A DNA stretch of 64,000 bases from Dysgonomonadaceae bacterium zrk40 (GTDB taxonomy: Bacteria > Bacteroidota > Bacteroidia > Bacteroidales > Dysgonomonadaceae). Of this stretch, positions 1 through 8,790 are shown one piece after another. Where the stretch lies: contig CP070276.1 in assembly GCA_016916535.1 (NCBI GenBank), positions 1,736,001 through 1,800,000 of the forward strand, given 5' to 3'. Positions within the stretch are counted from its first letter, which is position 1, and every line of letters begins with the position of its first letter. The translations under genes were made by a program, and so were the position numbers. The notes beneath the pieces were generated by a model, which ran no database searches, was not told where the DNA came from, and saw only the letters and a program-made list of their open reading frames with translations.

Positions 1-970
1 ACAGAAACCTTTTAGATTCGGGAATTGAAGAATAGAATGAACCATCTTCCATGAGGTATGATTCAACCATCTGTTTTGTCATGCCACTTCCACCAATCAT
101 TGTTGGTGCTAATAGCATATAGTTCATTGCATGGACAATACTTAATTCTTTACTGTATACCCTGGAAAGAATGAATTCGGCGTTTGGTTCATCTTTGGTG
201 AACATATCCTGATAGTCCGTAATTTTTCCATTGTCATAAATGGAATAACCACTCTCCTCCATGAGCTTAAGAGAAGCGTTTACGGATTCGTTTAAGAATT
301 TATTTGCTGAATCGGTCAACTTTAGATTTTTGTGATACTTACGGTATGTACCTTCGTAGAGACAGAACCTTGACTTTAGTGCTAATGCAGTCCACTTAGT
401 GATTTTTGTTGGGTGTCTGTCCGCATCCAGAAAGCCAATTGCCGTATTTAGGTCAGACAGTATTGAGTCAGTTACAAGGATTCGGGGGTCACGTGGCTTG
501 TACAATTCAGGAGAGTTGGTCTGAAGAGGAGTCGAATACCAGGGAACATCTCCAAATAGTTGTAACTTATCAAAGTAGAACCAAGCTCTAAAAAACTTTG
601 AAAGGCCTTCATAATAATTTAAAACTTCATCAGGTAGATCTGCTTTTCTATAATTTTCCAGGAAATAGTTAATACTTCTCAATGTGCCCCAATCCCAGCC
701 TCCACCGGAAGCAGGGACAGTCCTTACTCCGGCCAAAAATGCGCTATAGACATTCAACTCAACGTTATCACTGGTACTGAAATCACTCTCAACGACATCT
801 AAACCTGGGACATAACTATAAAATCTGTTTGAATATAATTCCAGTTCTGCTTCTGAGTTGAAAAAATTGGAATCAGTCACCTGCTTCGTGGGTTCTCTTT
901 CCAGAAAATCGTCATCGCAGCCTCCAAGAAGCATGATTACTATGAAAAGTAATGTTATATTTTTTTTCAT
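1..970 (-). CDS. SusD/RagB-family outer-membrane lipoprotein (3' end outside window)
   Basis: SusD-type proteins sit on the cell surface as a lid on the SusC channel and bind the glycan being imported. The ATG lies at 970-968 and the frame stays open to base 1, giving about 323 residues; the C-terminal part is missing. The N-terminus is a lipoprotein signal: MKK, a hydrophobic run, then LLGGC followed by DDD, an acidic stretch typical of surface-exposed Bacteroidota lipoproteins. The motif FRAWFYFDKLQLFGDVPWY is the SusD tetratricopeptide-like helix signature. It starts 11 bp after the stop of the SusC gene, so the two are surely one operon. The substrate cannot be told from this part. Confidence 0.93.
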   Translation of the reverse strand, partial: MKKNITLLFIVIMLLGGCDDDFLEREPTKQVTDSNFFNSEAELELYSNRFYSYVPGLDVVESDFSTSDNVELNVYSAFLAGVRTVPASGGGWDWGTLRSINYFLENYRKADLPDEVLNYYEGLSKFFRAWFYFDKLQLFGDVPWYSTPLQTNSPELYKPRDPRILVTDSILSDLNTAIGFLDADRHPTKITKWTALALKSRFCLYEGTYRKYHKNLKLTDSANKFLNESVNASLKLMEESGYSIYDNGKITDYQDMFTKDEPNAEFILSRVYSKELSIVHAMNYMLLAPTMIGGSGMTKQMVESYLMEDGSFYSSIPESKRFL

Positions 971-981
971 CGTTCTTAATG

Positions 982-3900
982 TTAAAAATTAATGTCAACA
1001 CCTAATGTAAATGTTTTTTGTGTAGGATATACCAGTCCAGCTCCATTGCTGTTAATATTTGCAATACCTTCAGGATCAAATGATTCGTGTAGTCTAGTAA
1101 ATGTGAGTAAATTTTGACCTGTAAAGAATATCCTGAACTTATTTATCCAAACATGATTGGTCAATTTTTGAGGTAATGTATATCCGAAAGTCAATGTTTT
1201 CAGTCTCAGGTATGATGCGTCTTGCAGATATTTTGTCTGAATAGCACCAAGCTCGTAATTGCTCTTTTGCGCAATATAAGCTCTCGGACGTGGGAAATAT
1301 GCATTGGTGTTCTCAGGGGTCCAATAGTTATCTACATGATGTTCCATTACAGGATTGTAATATCTGTTATAAAAACCCCAGAAGAAAGATGATTCGGGCC
1401 CGGGATAGAAATCTCGTTGACCAACACCCTGTAAGTAAAGATTTAAATCAAAACTACTCCAGTTAGCAGAGAAATCAATGCTAAAAGGATAACGAATTGA
1501 ACTATTCCCAATCCTGGTCAGATCGCCATGATCATATAAGGTTTGTTTACCTTTTGTGATTTTTCCATCGTTGTTTAAATCTGCAAACTTGATGTCACCA
1601 GCACTTAGGTCATTGGGCAGCATTGATACTTCTGTCTGATCAGCCCATCCCATTGCATCTTCATCTGACTCGAAGTACCCCAAGGTGGATAATCCCCAAA
1701 TTGTGCCGATTTCCTCTCCAACATTGTATCCGGAAAGTAGTTGCCCATCATTTCCGCTGAACCTTGTTATTACTGCTTTGTTATCTGACATTACAAAAGA
1801 AACTGAGTACCTGCCATTTTTATCAAAGATCTTGAAATTATCCTGCCAGGTCATTGAGGCTTCCCAGCCTTTTACAGAAAGATCTGCTGAATTTGTCCGA
1901 GGAACTGATGCTCCCAAAGTTGCAGGCAATGAGACTCCAGCCACCAACATGTTTCTTGTTTCTCTTTCATATACATCAAAACCGAAGTTCAGTTTGTTTC
2001 TGAAAAAGCCCATATCAAATCCAATATTCTTTGAAACAACTGTCTCCCAGGTCAAATCTCCTGCAACTAGTCCTGGAACCGACATTGCATACAATCGTTC
2101 ACCTTCGCTGATGTAAGACATTTGACTTTTGCTCATCGTGGAGAAGTATGAGTATGTATCAACTTGTTGATTGCCCAATGAACCATAAGAGGCACGTATT
2201 TTAAATATATTCAGGAGTGGTTTCGTGAATGCCATAAAAGGTTCCTCTGAAATCATCCAGCCTACAGCAGCTGATGGGAAAAAGCCCCATCTTCTTTGAC
2301 TCGGAAACCTTGACGTTCCATCATAACGACCATTTAGTTCTACCAAATATTTAGACAAATAATCGTAGCTCACCCTATAGAAATAACCCCTTGTCCCCCA
2401 ATCATACGCATTATCTGAGACTGTTTGTATCCCTTCACCAAGATTCAAAGAACCATAATTGGGAAACATATTCTCAGTAATTCGGCCGGAAAAGAGATTA
2501 TAGTCGTTTGAACTCTGGTTAAAACCTACAACTCCTCCCAGAGTGTGATTTCCGAAAGTTTTATCATAATTAGCATATAGATTAATCGTCTGCATCATTC
2601 CCTGGGAATATGCAGATGCGTAATAATCAGTCATTGCACTCAGCGGTGCAACTCTACCTGGCCTAGAGGCATATGAAAGTCTGAATTTTTGGTCATCACC
2701 ACGGGAGCGATCCCACCAAATGCTGTAATCTCCTTTTAAAGATAAATTATTGGTTATTAAGAATTCGCCACCAAATGTGTTTCGTACAGTGTTCGTTCTC
2801 TGGATTGTTCTACCGCCATCCTTTAATACACCTAGTGAGACCATCCCCCCATAACTGTAGTTTCCTTCATTGTCATAAGGAGATGAGAATGGCGCACCTA
2901 ACTGGGAGATAAACCTGAGGATATTATTAGAGCCCGTAACATTTGTTATGGGTGAATTATAATTTTGATCTTCAATTGAGAAATTGTTGAATATTGACAG
3001 CGAGTTACTCAACTTTACATCGAGTTTTGTTCTCATACTATATTTTCTCAAGTGATCAGTGGCTTCTCTGTATGCACCATCCTGGTTAACGATACCTGCT
3101 GATATGTAATAATTTATCTTGTCACTTTTTCCTGAAACTTCACCGAAATGCCTGCTAAACGGTTGTTTATCGTTGAATATCATTTTATACCAATCTGTCA
3201 TTCTGCCAGAAATGAAACTGAAATACATGTTATCAACAAAGCTTATAGGGAGTGTTGGATCTTCGTTATAGGCAGTCAGATATTCCTGTACTTGATTGAG
3301 CGCACTCAGTTCGCTGCCAGTCCAACCTACGTATGCTTCTTGAAGTATTTCTGTATATTGTAAACCATCAGTTAAAATTTTTGGTGTTTTCAGTGGCTGA
3401 CCATAACCAAAGCTCGATGTGTAACGAAACTTAGGTTTCTCAGAACTGCCCTTTTTCGTGGTAACAAGTATAACACCATAGGATGCTTGTGCCCCGTAAA
3501 TAGCAGCAGATGATGCATCTTTTAAAACGCTAATAGTTTCAATGTCTTCAGGAGAAATCAAGTTTATGCTGCCAGGCACACCATCAATAAGTATCAGAGG
3601 TGAACCTCCATTTATTGAGTTCATTCCTCGAATATTAATCGAAGCATTCCGATTGATTTGACCATCGGAGAATGATATATTGAGGTTCGGTATTGCTCCC
3701 TGTAATGCCTGACTGATATTCGTTACTGCTTTGTCTTTAAATGTCTCTGATGATACTTGGTTTACGGAACCAATAATCTTACTTTTGTTTTTACTCCCGT
3801 ATCCAATGACAACTAGCTCATCTAGCAATTCGGTATCTTCCGTCAAGGTTACCGTGATTGATGATCTGCCATCGATTGAGATAGATTTAGACAACATGCC

Positions 3901-4488
3901 TACAAATGAGATGTTCAAAATTACATCATCTGAAAGATTTTGGATGGTAAATTTCCCATCAGTATCGCTTACAGTTCCTTTGGATACTTCACCTTGTACA
4001 ACAATTGTTGCGCCGATGATAGGTTCTCCGTAGATATCTAAAATGGTTCCTGTTATTGTTTTACCGGGTTGTTGATTTCTGGAATTTATAACTGTCTCCA
4101 GTAACTTTTGATCGCTGGATCGCTTTGAAAGGACGATATAATTGTTTTCAAAATCATATCCAATGTTTAAGTTTGAAAAGGCTTCTTTCAGATATTCAGA
4201 TACCTTATTGGACTTCTCCAAAAGATTTATCTCTTCTGAGGTATTAATTTCACGATTACTGTATACTACGAGATAATCGGTTTGATTTTCAATTTCCCGG
4301 ATGAGTTCACCTATTGTAATTGTTGTTGATTTTAACTTAATAGATGCATCCTGTGCATTAGAATTCACTGCCGACAGTTGAAATACAATGGCAAAGAAAA
4401 ATAGCAAGCTGATTTTCATGATTTTTAATAAATCTTTAAGATCACTCTTTTTGATCACAGAGTGATGGGATGAAATGTTTATTTTCAT
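982..4488 (-). CDS. SusC/RagA-family TonB-dependent receptor with STN domain
   Basis: This outer-membrane importer moves glycans, or less often peptides, into the periplasm with TonB energy. Its 1168 residues are usual for the family. Order seen: signal sequence (about 24-46, ending near SNAQ), an STN domain (about 50-115) that passes signal to a FecR partner, a carboxypeptidase-like domain (about 144-225, with ITGTILDIYGEPIIGATI), the plug (motif ELVVIGYGSKNKSK, then LILIDGVPG and VLKDASSAAIYGAQASYGVILVTTKKG), and the beta-barrel ending in the terminal strand TLGVDINF. The STN domain and the sigma/FecR pair upstream on the same strand mark it as both transporter and sensor. The substrate is unknown because no hydrolase is in view on this side. 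Confidence 0.95.
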   Translation of the reverse strand: MKINISSHHSVIKKSDLKDLLKIMKISLLFFFAIVFQLSAVNSNAQDASIKLKSTTITIGELIREIENQTDYLVVYSNREINTSEEINLLEKSNKVSEYLKEAFSNLNIGYDFENNYIVLSKRSSDQKLLETVINSRNQQPGKTITGTILDIYGEPIIGATIVVQGEVSKGTVSDTDGKFTIQNLSDDVILNISFVGMLSKSISIDGRSSITVTLTEDTELLDELVVIGYGSKNKSKIIGSVNQVSSETFKDKAVTNISQALQGAIPNLNISFSDGQINRNASINIRGMNSINGGSPLILIDGVPGSINLISPEDIETISVLKDASSAAIYGAQASYGVILVTTKKGSSEKPKFRYTSSFGYGQPLKTPKILTDGLQYTEILQEAYVGWTGSELSALNQVQEYLTAYNEDPTLPISFVDNMYFSFISGRMTDWYKMIFNDKQPFSRHFGEVSGKSDKINYYISAGIVNQDGAYREATDHLRKYSMRTKLDVKLSNSLSIFNNFSIEDQNYNSPITNVTGSNNILRFISQLGAPFSSPYDNEGNYSYGGMVSLGVLKDGGRTIQRTNTVRNTFGGEFLITNNLSLKGDYSIWWDRSRGDDQKFRLSYASRPGRVAPLSAMTDYYASAYSQGMMQTINLYANYDKTFGNHTLGGVVGFNQSSNDYNLFSGRITENMFPNYGSLNLGEGIQTVSDNAYDWGTRGYFYRVSYDYLSKYLVELNGRYDGTSRFPSQRRWGFFPSAAVGWMISEEPFMAFTKPLLNIFKIRASYGSLGNQQVDTYSYFSTMSKSQMSYISEGERLYAMSVPGLVAGDLTWETVVSKNIGFDMGFFRNKLNFGFDVYERETRNMLVAGVSLPATLGASVPRTNSADLSVKGWEASMTWQDNFKIFDKNGRYSVSFVMSDNKAVITRFSGNDGQLLSGYNVGEEIGTIWGLSTLGYFESDEDAMGWADQTEVSMLPNDLSAGDIKFADLNNDGKITKGKQTLYDHGDLTRIGNSSIRYPFSIDFSANWSSFDLNLYLQGVGQRDFYPGPESSFFWGFYNRYYNPVMEHHVDNYWTPENTNAYFPRPRAYIAQKSNYELGAIQTKYLQDASYLRLKTLTFGYTLPQKLTNHVWINKFRIFFTGQNLLTFTRLHESFDPEGIANINSNGAGLVYPTQKTFTLGVDINF

Positions 4489-4660
4489 ATATTTGCATGT
4501 GTTTTAAGTGAATACTTGATGTCATTCTGGTGTTGGCTTGAACTTGCGATGGGTGTTGGCGCACCTGTCGCTTTTTATTGTGTAGGGTGGTACTATCTCA
4601 TAGGCAATCTTTTTTTTTAGTGTAAATATTCGTTGTCACCATCTGATCCAGTTTATCGTG

Positions 4661-4668
4661 CAAAAGTA
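4661..4668 (-). promoter_or_regulatory. Candidate -7 box for the susC/susD operon
   Basis: Read on the minus strand this is TACTTTTG, a perfect match to the Bacteroidota -7 consensus TAnnTTTG. A matching TTG at the usual distance is not present. That fits a promoter needing the ECF sigma or an activator, or it may be chance. It would leave a leader of about 165 bases before the susC start at 4488. I see nothing else in the 273-bp gap 4489-4761. Confidence 0.4.
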
Positions 4669-4761
4669 CAAGATTGATGAAATCTTATGCTTTTTATCAG
4701 GTTAAGAATTTATTAAGTTGGCTCAATATGGTAAAATATATAAATATATAAGCGGCACATA

Positions 4762-5736
4762 TCATCTGTACAAGATGATCATATTTTTCTCTTTATCTTT
4801 CTGAATCTTGAATGATTGTATCTTCTGCAGAATATGCAGAATCTCATCAATGCCGTCGCGTTGGCGGAACTTACCGGTGTAGCAGACGTTGAATATCTCC
4901 GGATCTTCAACCTGTATGGTGATGTCGTAGTATAATTCCAGTTTGCCAATGATGTCAATCAGCCGCTCATTGTCGAAAGCATAAATACCCTCGCGCCAGA
5001 GAAGATGCTCTGGGTTTTGGAGACTTTCCAGCTTGATCACGTTCTCACAGTATGTAACCTGTTGATTTGGGGAAAGCAACACCGGTTTGTCGTTTTTCCC
5101 TGTCTCACTCACCATCAATGCTCCCTCAACGAGGGATGTCCTGGTGTAACCAGATTCGGGGTAACTGTATACATTGAATTCGGTGCCCAGCACCTCCATG
5201 GTGAGCTGTTGTGTGGTGACGATGAATGGTTTTTTTCGGTTTTCAGCCACCTCAAAATAGGCTTCACCAACTACCGAAACCTCGCGTCGTTTTCTGTTGA
5301 ACCGGGCGGGGTAGGTGAGGGTGGACTGGGCGTTCAGCCAGACCTGTGTGCCGTCGTGCAGGGTAAGTTGTGCCCGTTGACCAGCGGGGACATAAAGGGT
5401 GTTCATCTCTGTTGCAGAGGTTGAGGGAAGAGTCAGGGCGCGAGTCAGGAAAAAGGTTGAGGCGATCAGTAAGAGAGAGATGGCAGCATATTGCAGGAGG
5501 AAGCGCATCCTCTTCTGCCGTTTTTTCTCATTCATCCTGTGGGTGAACCTGGAAAAACCCTTCTTTCCCTCCGATTCCTGCGTCGGTTCTGGGGCCAGCC
5601 GTGTAAGGGCGTAGATGTTCTGCAATCGGATGTATTCCTGCCGAAGCTGTTCGTCATTCTTCATTTGCTGGAACAACTTCATCCCTTCGGACCGATTCAG
5701 TTCACCTGAAAAATATTTCGATAAGATTTCTTCCAT
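4762..5736 (-). CDS. FecR-family anti-sigma factor
   Basis: An inner-membrane regulator that holds its ECF sigma factor until the STN domain of the cognate SusC signals substrate. 324 residues: a cytoplasmic N-terminal helix region (about 1-75), one membrane span (about 80-105), then the periplasmic FecR domain with LYVPAGQRAQLTLHDGTQVWLNAQS and the FDVAE-like motif seen here as GEAYFEVAENRKKPFIV. The C-terminal part with FDNERLIDIIGKLELYYDITI is the domain usually annotated DUF4974. It sits 57 bp downstream of the sigma gene and upstream of susC, the standard order for such trans-envelope switches. Confidence 0.93.
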   Translation of the reverse strand: MEEILSKYFSGELNRSEGMKLFQQMKNDEQLRQEYIRLQNIYALTRLAPEPTQESEGKKGFSRFTHRMNEKKRQKRMRFLLQYAAISLLLIASTFFLTRALTLPSTSATEMNTLYVPAGQRAQLTLHDGTQVWLNAQSTLTYPARFNRKRREVSVVGEAYFEVAENRKKPFIVTTQQLTMEVLGTEFNVYSYPESGYTRTSLVEGALMVSETGKNDKPVLLSPNQQVTYCENVIKLESLQNPEHLLWREGIYAFDNERLIDIIGKLELYYDITIQVEDPEIFNVCYTGKFRQRDGIDEILHILQKIQSFKIQKDKEKNMIILYR

Positions 5737-5793
5737 TCAAAGGCTTGCTTTGTATGTAAAACGAACGAGGGTGAAAAAACCGCCAAATAAAAA

Positions 5794-6357
5794 TTATATC
5801 AGCAGAAAAAAAAGTAGGGGGATATACTCTTTGAGAGCATCTTTCAATTTCCGATGGGCGATGGCCATCTGGCTTTCCACCGTGTGAAGGGAGATGTTGA
5901 GCTCTGCCGCGATTGCTTTCTGCTTCTTGCCCTCGATCTTGTTCATCACAAAGATCTCACGGCACTTCACGGGCAGTGTTTCAATCGCTTTCTGTACAAC
6001 AGACTCGATGTCGGGTTCAGAAAAGATCTTATCATCAAATGCCTCCAGCGATTGCAACTTCATCTGCAACTCGATGTTGTAATCATCCATCATCTTCTCT
6101 GCGCCTTTTCTGATTACCGTTTTATGCCGCAACAGGTCGAGACATCGGTTCTTTGTAGCAGTAAACAGCCAGGCGAACAGTCGGGTGTGAGACATCAACA
6201 CAAACTGCTGCTCCCATAATTCGAGGAATACATCCTGCACGATGTTCTCCGCGTCTTCTTCACAAATGAGGTATTCTGTGGCGAAGCGCTTCATTCGTAA
6301 GTAGTGTGAGAGGTAGATCTCTTCAAATTGACTGCTATTTTGTAACGAGATCTGCAT
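5794..6357 (-). CDS. ECF RNA polymerase sigma factor (Bacteroidota RpoE-like)
   Basis: It should direct RNA polymerase to the promoter of the neighbouring susC/susD operon. Region 2 is seen in LICEEDAENIVQDVFLELWEQ and AWLFTATKNRCLDLLRHK. Region 4 is seen in ETLPVKCREIFVMNKIEGKKQKAIAAELNISLHTVESQMAIAHRKL, a helix-turn-helix. The frame opens earlier, at 6396, but a candidate -7 box lies at 6390-6397, so I choose the Met at 6357, giving 187 residues with the usual N-terminus. It is followed by its FecR partner on the same strand. Confidence 0.93.
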   Translation of the reverse strand: MQISLQNSSQFEEIYLSHYLRMKRFATEYLICEEDAENIVQDVFLELWEQQFVLMSHTRLFAWLFTATKNRCLDLLRHKTVIRKGAEKMMDDYNIELQMKLQSLEAFDDKIFSEPDIESVVQKAIETLPVKCREIFVMNKIEGKKQKAIAAELNISLHTVESQMAIAHRKLKDALKEYIPLLFFLLI

Positions 6358-6389
6358 GGAGTTTTTTGCTTTTCTTGACGTTTGAATTG

Positions 6390-6397
6390 CAAACATA
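6390..6397 (-). promoter_or_regulatory. Candidate -7 box of the sigma/FecR genes
   Basis: The minus-strand sequence is TATGTTTG, matching TAnnTTTG. A TTG lies at 6416-6414 (minus strand), 16 bases upstream of the box, which is shorter than usual. Its position argues for the sigma start at 6357 rather than 6396. Confidence 0.4.
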
Positions 6398-6518
6398 CAA
6401 AAAAAGTTGAAAACAAGCTTTACGGATATTTTTTATTCATTTGATATGCCTGGAAGAGATATCTATTTTTCTGTTCATAATTTATAATTGTATGCTTCCC
6501 AATTTAAGGACGAGACAG

Positions 6519-6573
6519 ATCTCGTTCTAATCTCGTTCTAATCTCGTTCTAATATGGTTCTAATATGGTTCTA
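6519..6573. repeat. Five tandem 11-bp units upstream of the sigma gene
   Basis: Three exact copies of ATCTCGTTCTA (6519-6529, 6530-6540, 6541-6551) are followed by two exact copies of ATATGGTTCTA (6552-6562, 6563-6573). The two unit types share the ends AT and GTTCTA. The period of 11 bp is close to one helical turn, so a protein bound to each unit would sit on one face of the DNA. The block lies in the 249-bp gap between the converted sigma start (6357) and the 3' end of the hydrolase gene (6607). It may simply be a slippage-prone repeat. Confidence 0.85.
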
Positions 6574-6606
6574 ACAGATTAGACTCAGTTAAGAGTTATA
6601 TTAGAT

Positions 6607-7725
6607 TCAGTTTGAGTCAAAAAAGGTTGCTGCCCTTGAGAAGAGATTCCCGAAAGCTTCATTGAGCGAACTCTGGTCCTTCGACTGGGAGGGAAAGGGA
6701 TTCTCGTGGGTATAGTTGAAAGGGTAGTCCTCCAGGGTGATGACCGAATGGGTGGTCTCCATGCCAAGTGCTTCACGAACCCCGTGATAGGGGATCACGC
6801 TGTCCTTGGCCAGTGCAACTCCTGCAATCCGGTTGCGCATATGGCTGAAGAAGGCTTCGCGCTCATCCTGTAGCCTCTCCGGGATGATCATCCGGAAGAA
6901 GGCTTCAAAAGCGCTGTCCCGACGCCAGGGACTCTTCGCCTCACAACCGAAGCGGTTCACGTAATAATCCTGCATCCGGTTAAAAGCGGCCTTGTCCATG
7001 ATGCTGCGGGAGATGCCGCACATGGAGCGAAAGATGCTGCCGCCACAGAACATAAAGAGTTTCGAGTCGGAGAAGAGCTGTTTCTCATTGGCCATCAACG
7101 CCACCTGCGAAAGAAAAGCCCCGATGGAGTAGGCGAAGATATCGATCTTGCATCCCTCTTTAAAGAGGGGATGTTGTCCGCTCCTGATCTCACTGAACAG
7201 TCTGGAAAGGTCGTCCCAGGTCTGTCTTCCGGAGAGATAGAAACGCTCCGGGCTCTGCGTGATGCGTTCGCTCAGTGCCACGTTGGCGAAGCTCACCGAG
7301 CGATCGCCCTCGTAATGTCGTTTCCGGATATTGAGCAAGTTGGTGAGGCTGCGCGGGTTGGACCAGTCGAGCGGCGCCCTGTTGATGTGAAAGGCGATTG
7401 GGAATAGAATCACCGGTCGCCCGGTCAATAGGGCGAGTTGTTCAGCCCAGGGGAGGTACTTGCTCCAGCTCCGTTCATTGAGCCCGTGCAGTAGCAGAAT
7501 TGCCTTTTCACTTCGGGCAGCCCCTTCCGGCAGGAATACCGGATAATCGAAGATGAAGTTCTCATGGATGTGGAGCGTCTGTTTTGATAGATCCCCCTCC
7601 TCCCGGCAGGGTTGGCTGTTGAACCGATAAAAGCGTATCTCCAGACCTCTACCCGGCAGTTTGGTGTCAATACCCAATTGAAAGAGACTGTTCAGCTGCG
7701 AGTATCGTTCGCTATAGTTTGTCAT
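6607..7725 (-). CDS. Alpha/beta-hydrolase-fold protein, probably DUF6051 family
   Basis: Function unknown; the fold suggests an esterase or lipase-like hydrolase acting in the cytoplasm. The protein has ILLLHGLNERSW (about residues 76-87), the HG oxyanion-hole motif, and FAYSIGAFLSQ (about 197-207), which holds the likely nucleophile serine in a Y-S-I-G elbow. A late His in TTHSVITLEDYPFNYTHENPF could complete the triad. No signal peptide is seen. The frame opens at a TTG at 7773, but the ATG at 7725 starts the conserved part, giving 372 residues. The DUF6051 assignment is from memory of similar Bacteroides proteins. The gene runs divergently from the LytTR regulator. Confidence 0.7.
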   Translation of the reverse strand: MTNYSERYSQLNSLFQLGIDTKLPGRGLEIRFYRFNSQPCREEGDLSKQTLHIHENFIFDYPVFLPEGAARSEKAILLLHGLNERSWSKYLPWAEQLALLTGRPVILFPIAFHINRAPLDWSNPRSLTNLLNIRKRHYEGDRSVSFANVALSERITQSPERFYLSGRQTWDDLSRLFSEIRSGQHPLFKEGCKIDIFAYSIGAFLSQVALMANEKQLFSDSKLFMFCGGSIFRSMCGISRSIMDKAAFNRMQDYYVNRFGCEAKSPWRRDSAFEAFFRMIIPERLQDEREAFFSHMRNRIAGVALAKDSVIPYHGVREALGMETTHSVITLEDYPFNYTHENPFPSQSKDQSSLNEAFGNLFSRAATFFDSN

Positions 7726-7872
7726 AACTGGTTCTTTTTCAACAAAGGAAGTCTCTTTTAGTTGTTCCTGCAACTAAATGGGAACAGCGGATTGGGGAGG
7801 GGATGAAGTGAGGTATATGGGGTGAAATTCTCTATAGAGGGGTGAAAAAAAACTCCATATAAGTGGTTTCTT

Positions 7873-7903
7873 TTGGTTTCTCATCCATAATCATCTACTT
7901 TTG
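7873..7903 (+). promoter_or_regulatory. Promoter of the LytTR regulator gene
   Basis: TTG at 7873-7875 is followed after 20 bases by TACTTTTG at 7896-7903. Both boxes and the spacing match the Bacteroidota housekeeping promoter. Transcription would start near 7910, about 23 bases before the ATG at 7933. Confidence 0.65.
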
Positions 7904-7932
7904 CAGGGAGCGCAAACCAATCGGAAGCCACG

Positions 7933-8784
7933 ATGAACGAAAAGATCCCGCCATATCTCTACGAGAAGAAGAACAGCATCACCATGATCCTGTTCACAGC
8001 GCTCTTCGCCCTGCTGTTCATCAACCTCTTCCAGCCATTTGGTTCCCGCAACTGGTACCCGGGTGTTTCTGATGTCAAGTACTTTGCTTTCTCCAGCCTG
8101 ATCATCCTCACCGGCATGCTGGTGGTGGTGATCAGCAGGGTGATCCTCTCCTACCGTTCTAAAAGGCACGCAATCCTTTACTGGCACTATGGACTCTGGA
8201 TCCTGGCGGAGATAGGGGCGATGTCGATCTTTTACACCCTCTTTGCACAGTTTTTCCCCAAGGACGGGATGATACGTGACATCTCCGATAGTTTCCGGCA
8301 GAGTCTCTACAATACAGCCCTGGTGCTGTTGTTACCTTATGCCATCTGCTGGCTTTATTTCTCATGGAAAGAGAAGAGTGTACTGCTGGAGCATATGGGA
8401 CAGGAGAAAGGTGTTGATGCCGCAACAAAAACGATGATTTCATTTCACGATGAGAAGGGAGAGCTCAAGATCTCCATTGTGACCGAGCACCTGCTCTATA
8501 TTGAGTCGGCCGACAACTACACCACCCTTCATTATCTCAATAAGTCGAAACAATCGCATTTCCTGCTGCGCAACTCACTGAAGCGGTTGGAGGAGCAGCT
8601 GGCAGACACCTCCCTGGTGCGGTGTCATCGTTCCTACATGGTCAACATGGACAAGGTGAAGATCCTGAAGAAAGAGAAGGGAGGCATCATGCTTGAACTG
8701 GATGAGGAGAACACGCCCGATATCCCGGTGTCGAAGACCTACTACGACTCTTTTATGCAGGCCTTTTCACGCTATACGGTATGA
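7933..8784 (+). CDS. Membrane-anchored LytTR-family DNA-binding regulator
   Basis: 283 residues. The N-terminal half carries about four hydrophobic helices (roughly 19-37, 50-72, 84-107, 125-145), so the protein is tethered to the inner membrane. The C-terminal third (about 175-280) is a LytTR DNA-binding domain: HLLYIESADNYTTLHYL, LVRCHRSYMVNMDKVKIL and the ending IPVSKTYYDSFMQAF are all typical. There is no receiver domain, so it is not a standard response regulator. Such membrane LytTR proteins may sense membrane events directly, but that is inference. No obvious target operon lies next to it; the downstream amylase is convergent. Confidence 0.85.
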   Translation: MNEKIPPYLYEKKNSITMILFTALFALLFINLFQPFGSRNWYPGVSDVKYFAFSSLIILTGMLVVVISRVILSYRSKRHAILYWHYGLWILAEIGAMSIFYTLFAQFFPKDGMIRDISDSFRQSLYNTALVLLLPYAICWLYFSWKEKSVLLEHMGQEKGVDAATKTMISFHDEKGELKISIVTEHLLYIESADNYTTLHYLNKSKQSHFLLRNSLKRLEEQLADTSLVRCHRSYMVNMDKVKILKKEKGGIMLELDEENTPDIPVSKTYYDSFMQAFSRYTV

Positions 8785-8790
8785 TGGTCC

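Noticed and set aside
6519-6573. CRISPR array
   Set aside because: Units are 11 bp with no spacers and no cas genes nearby.
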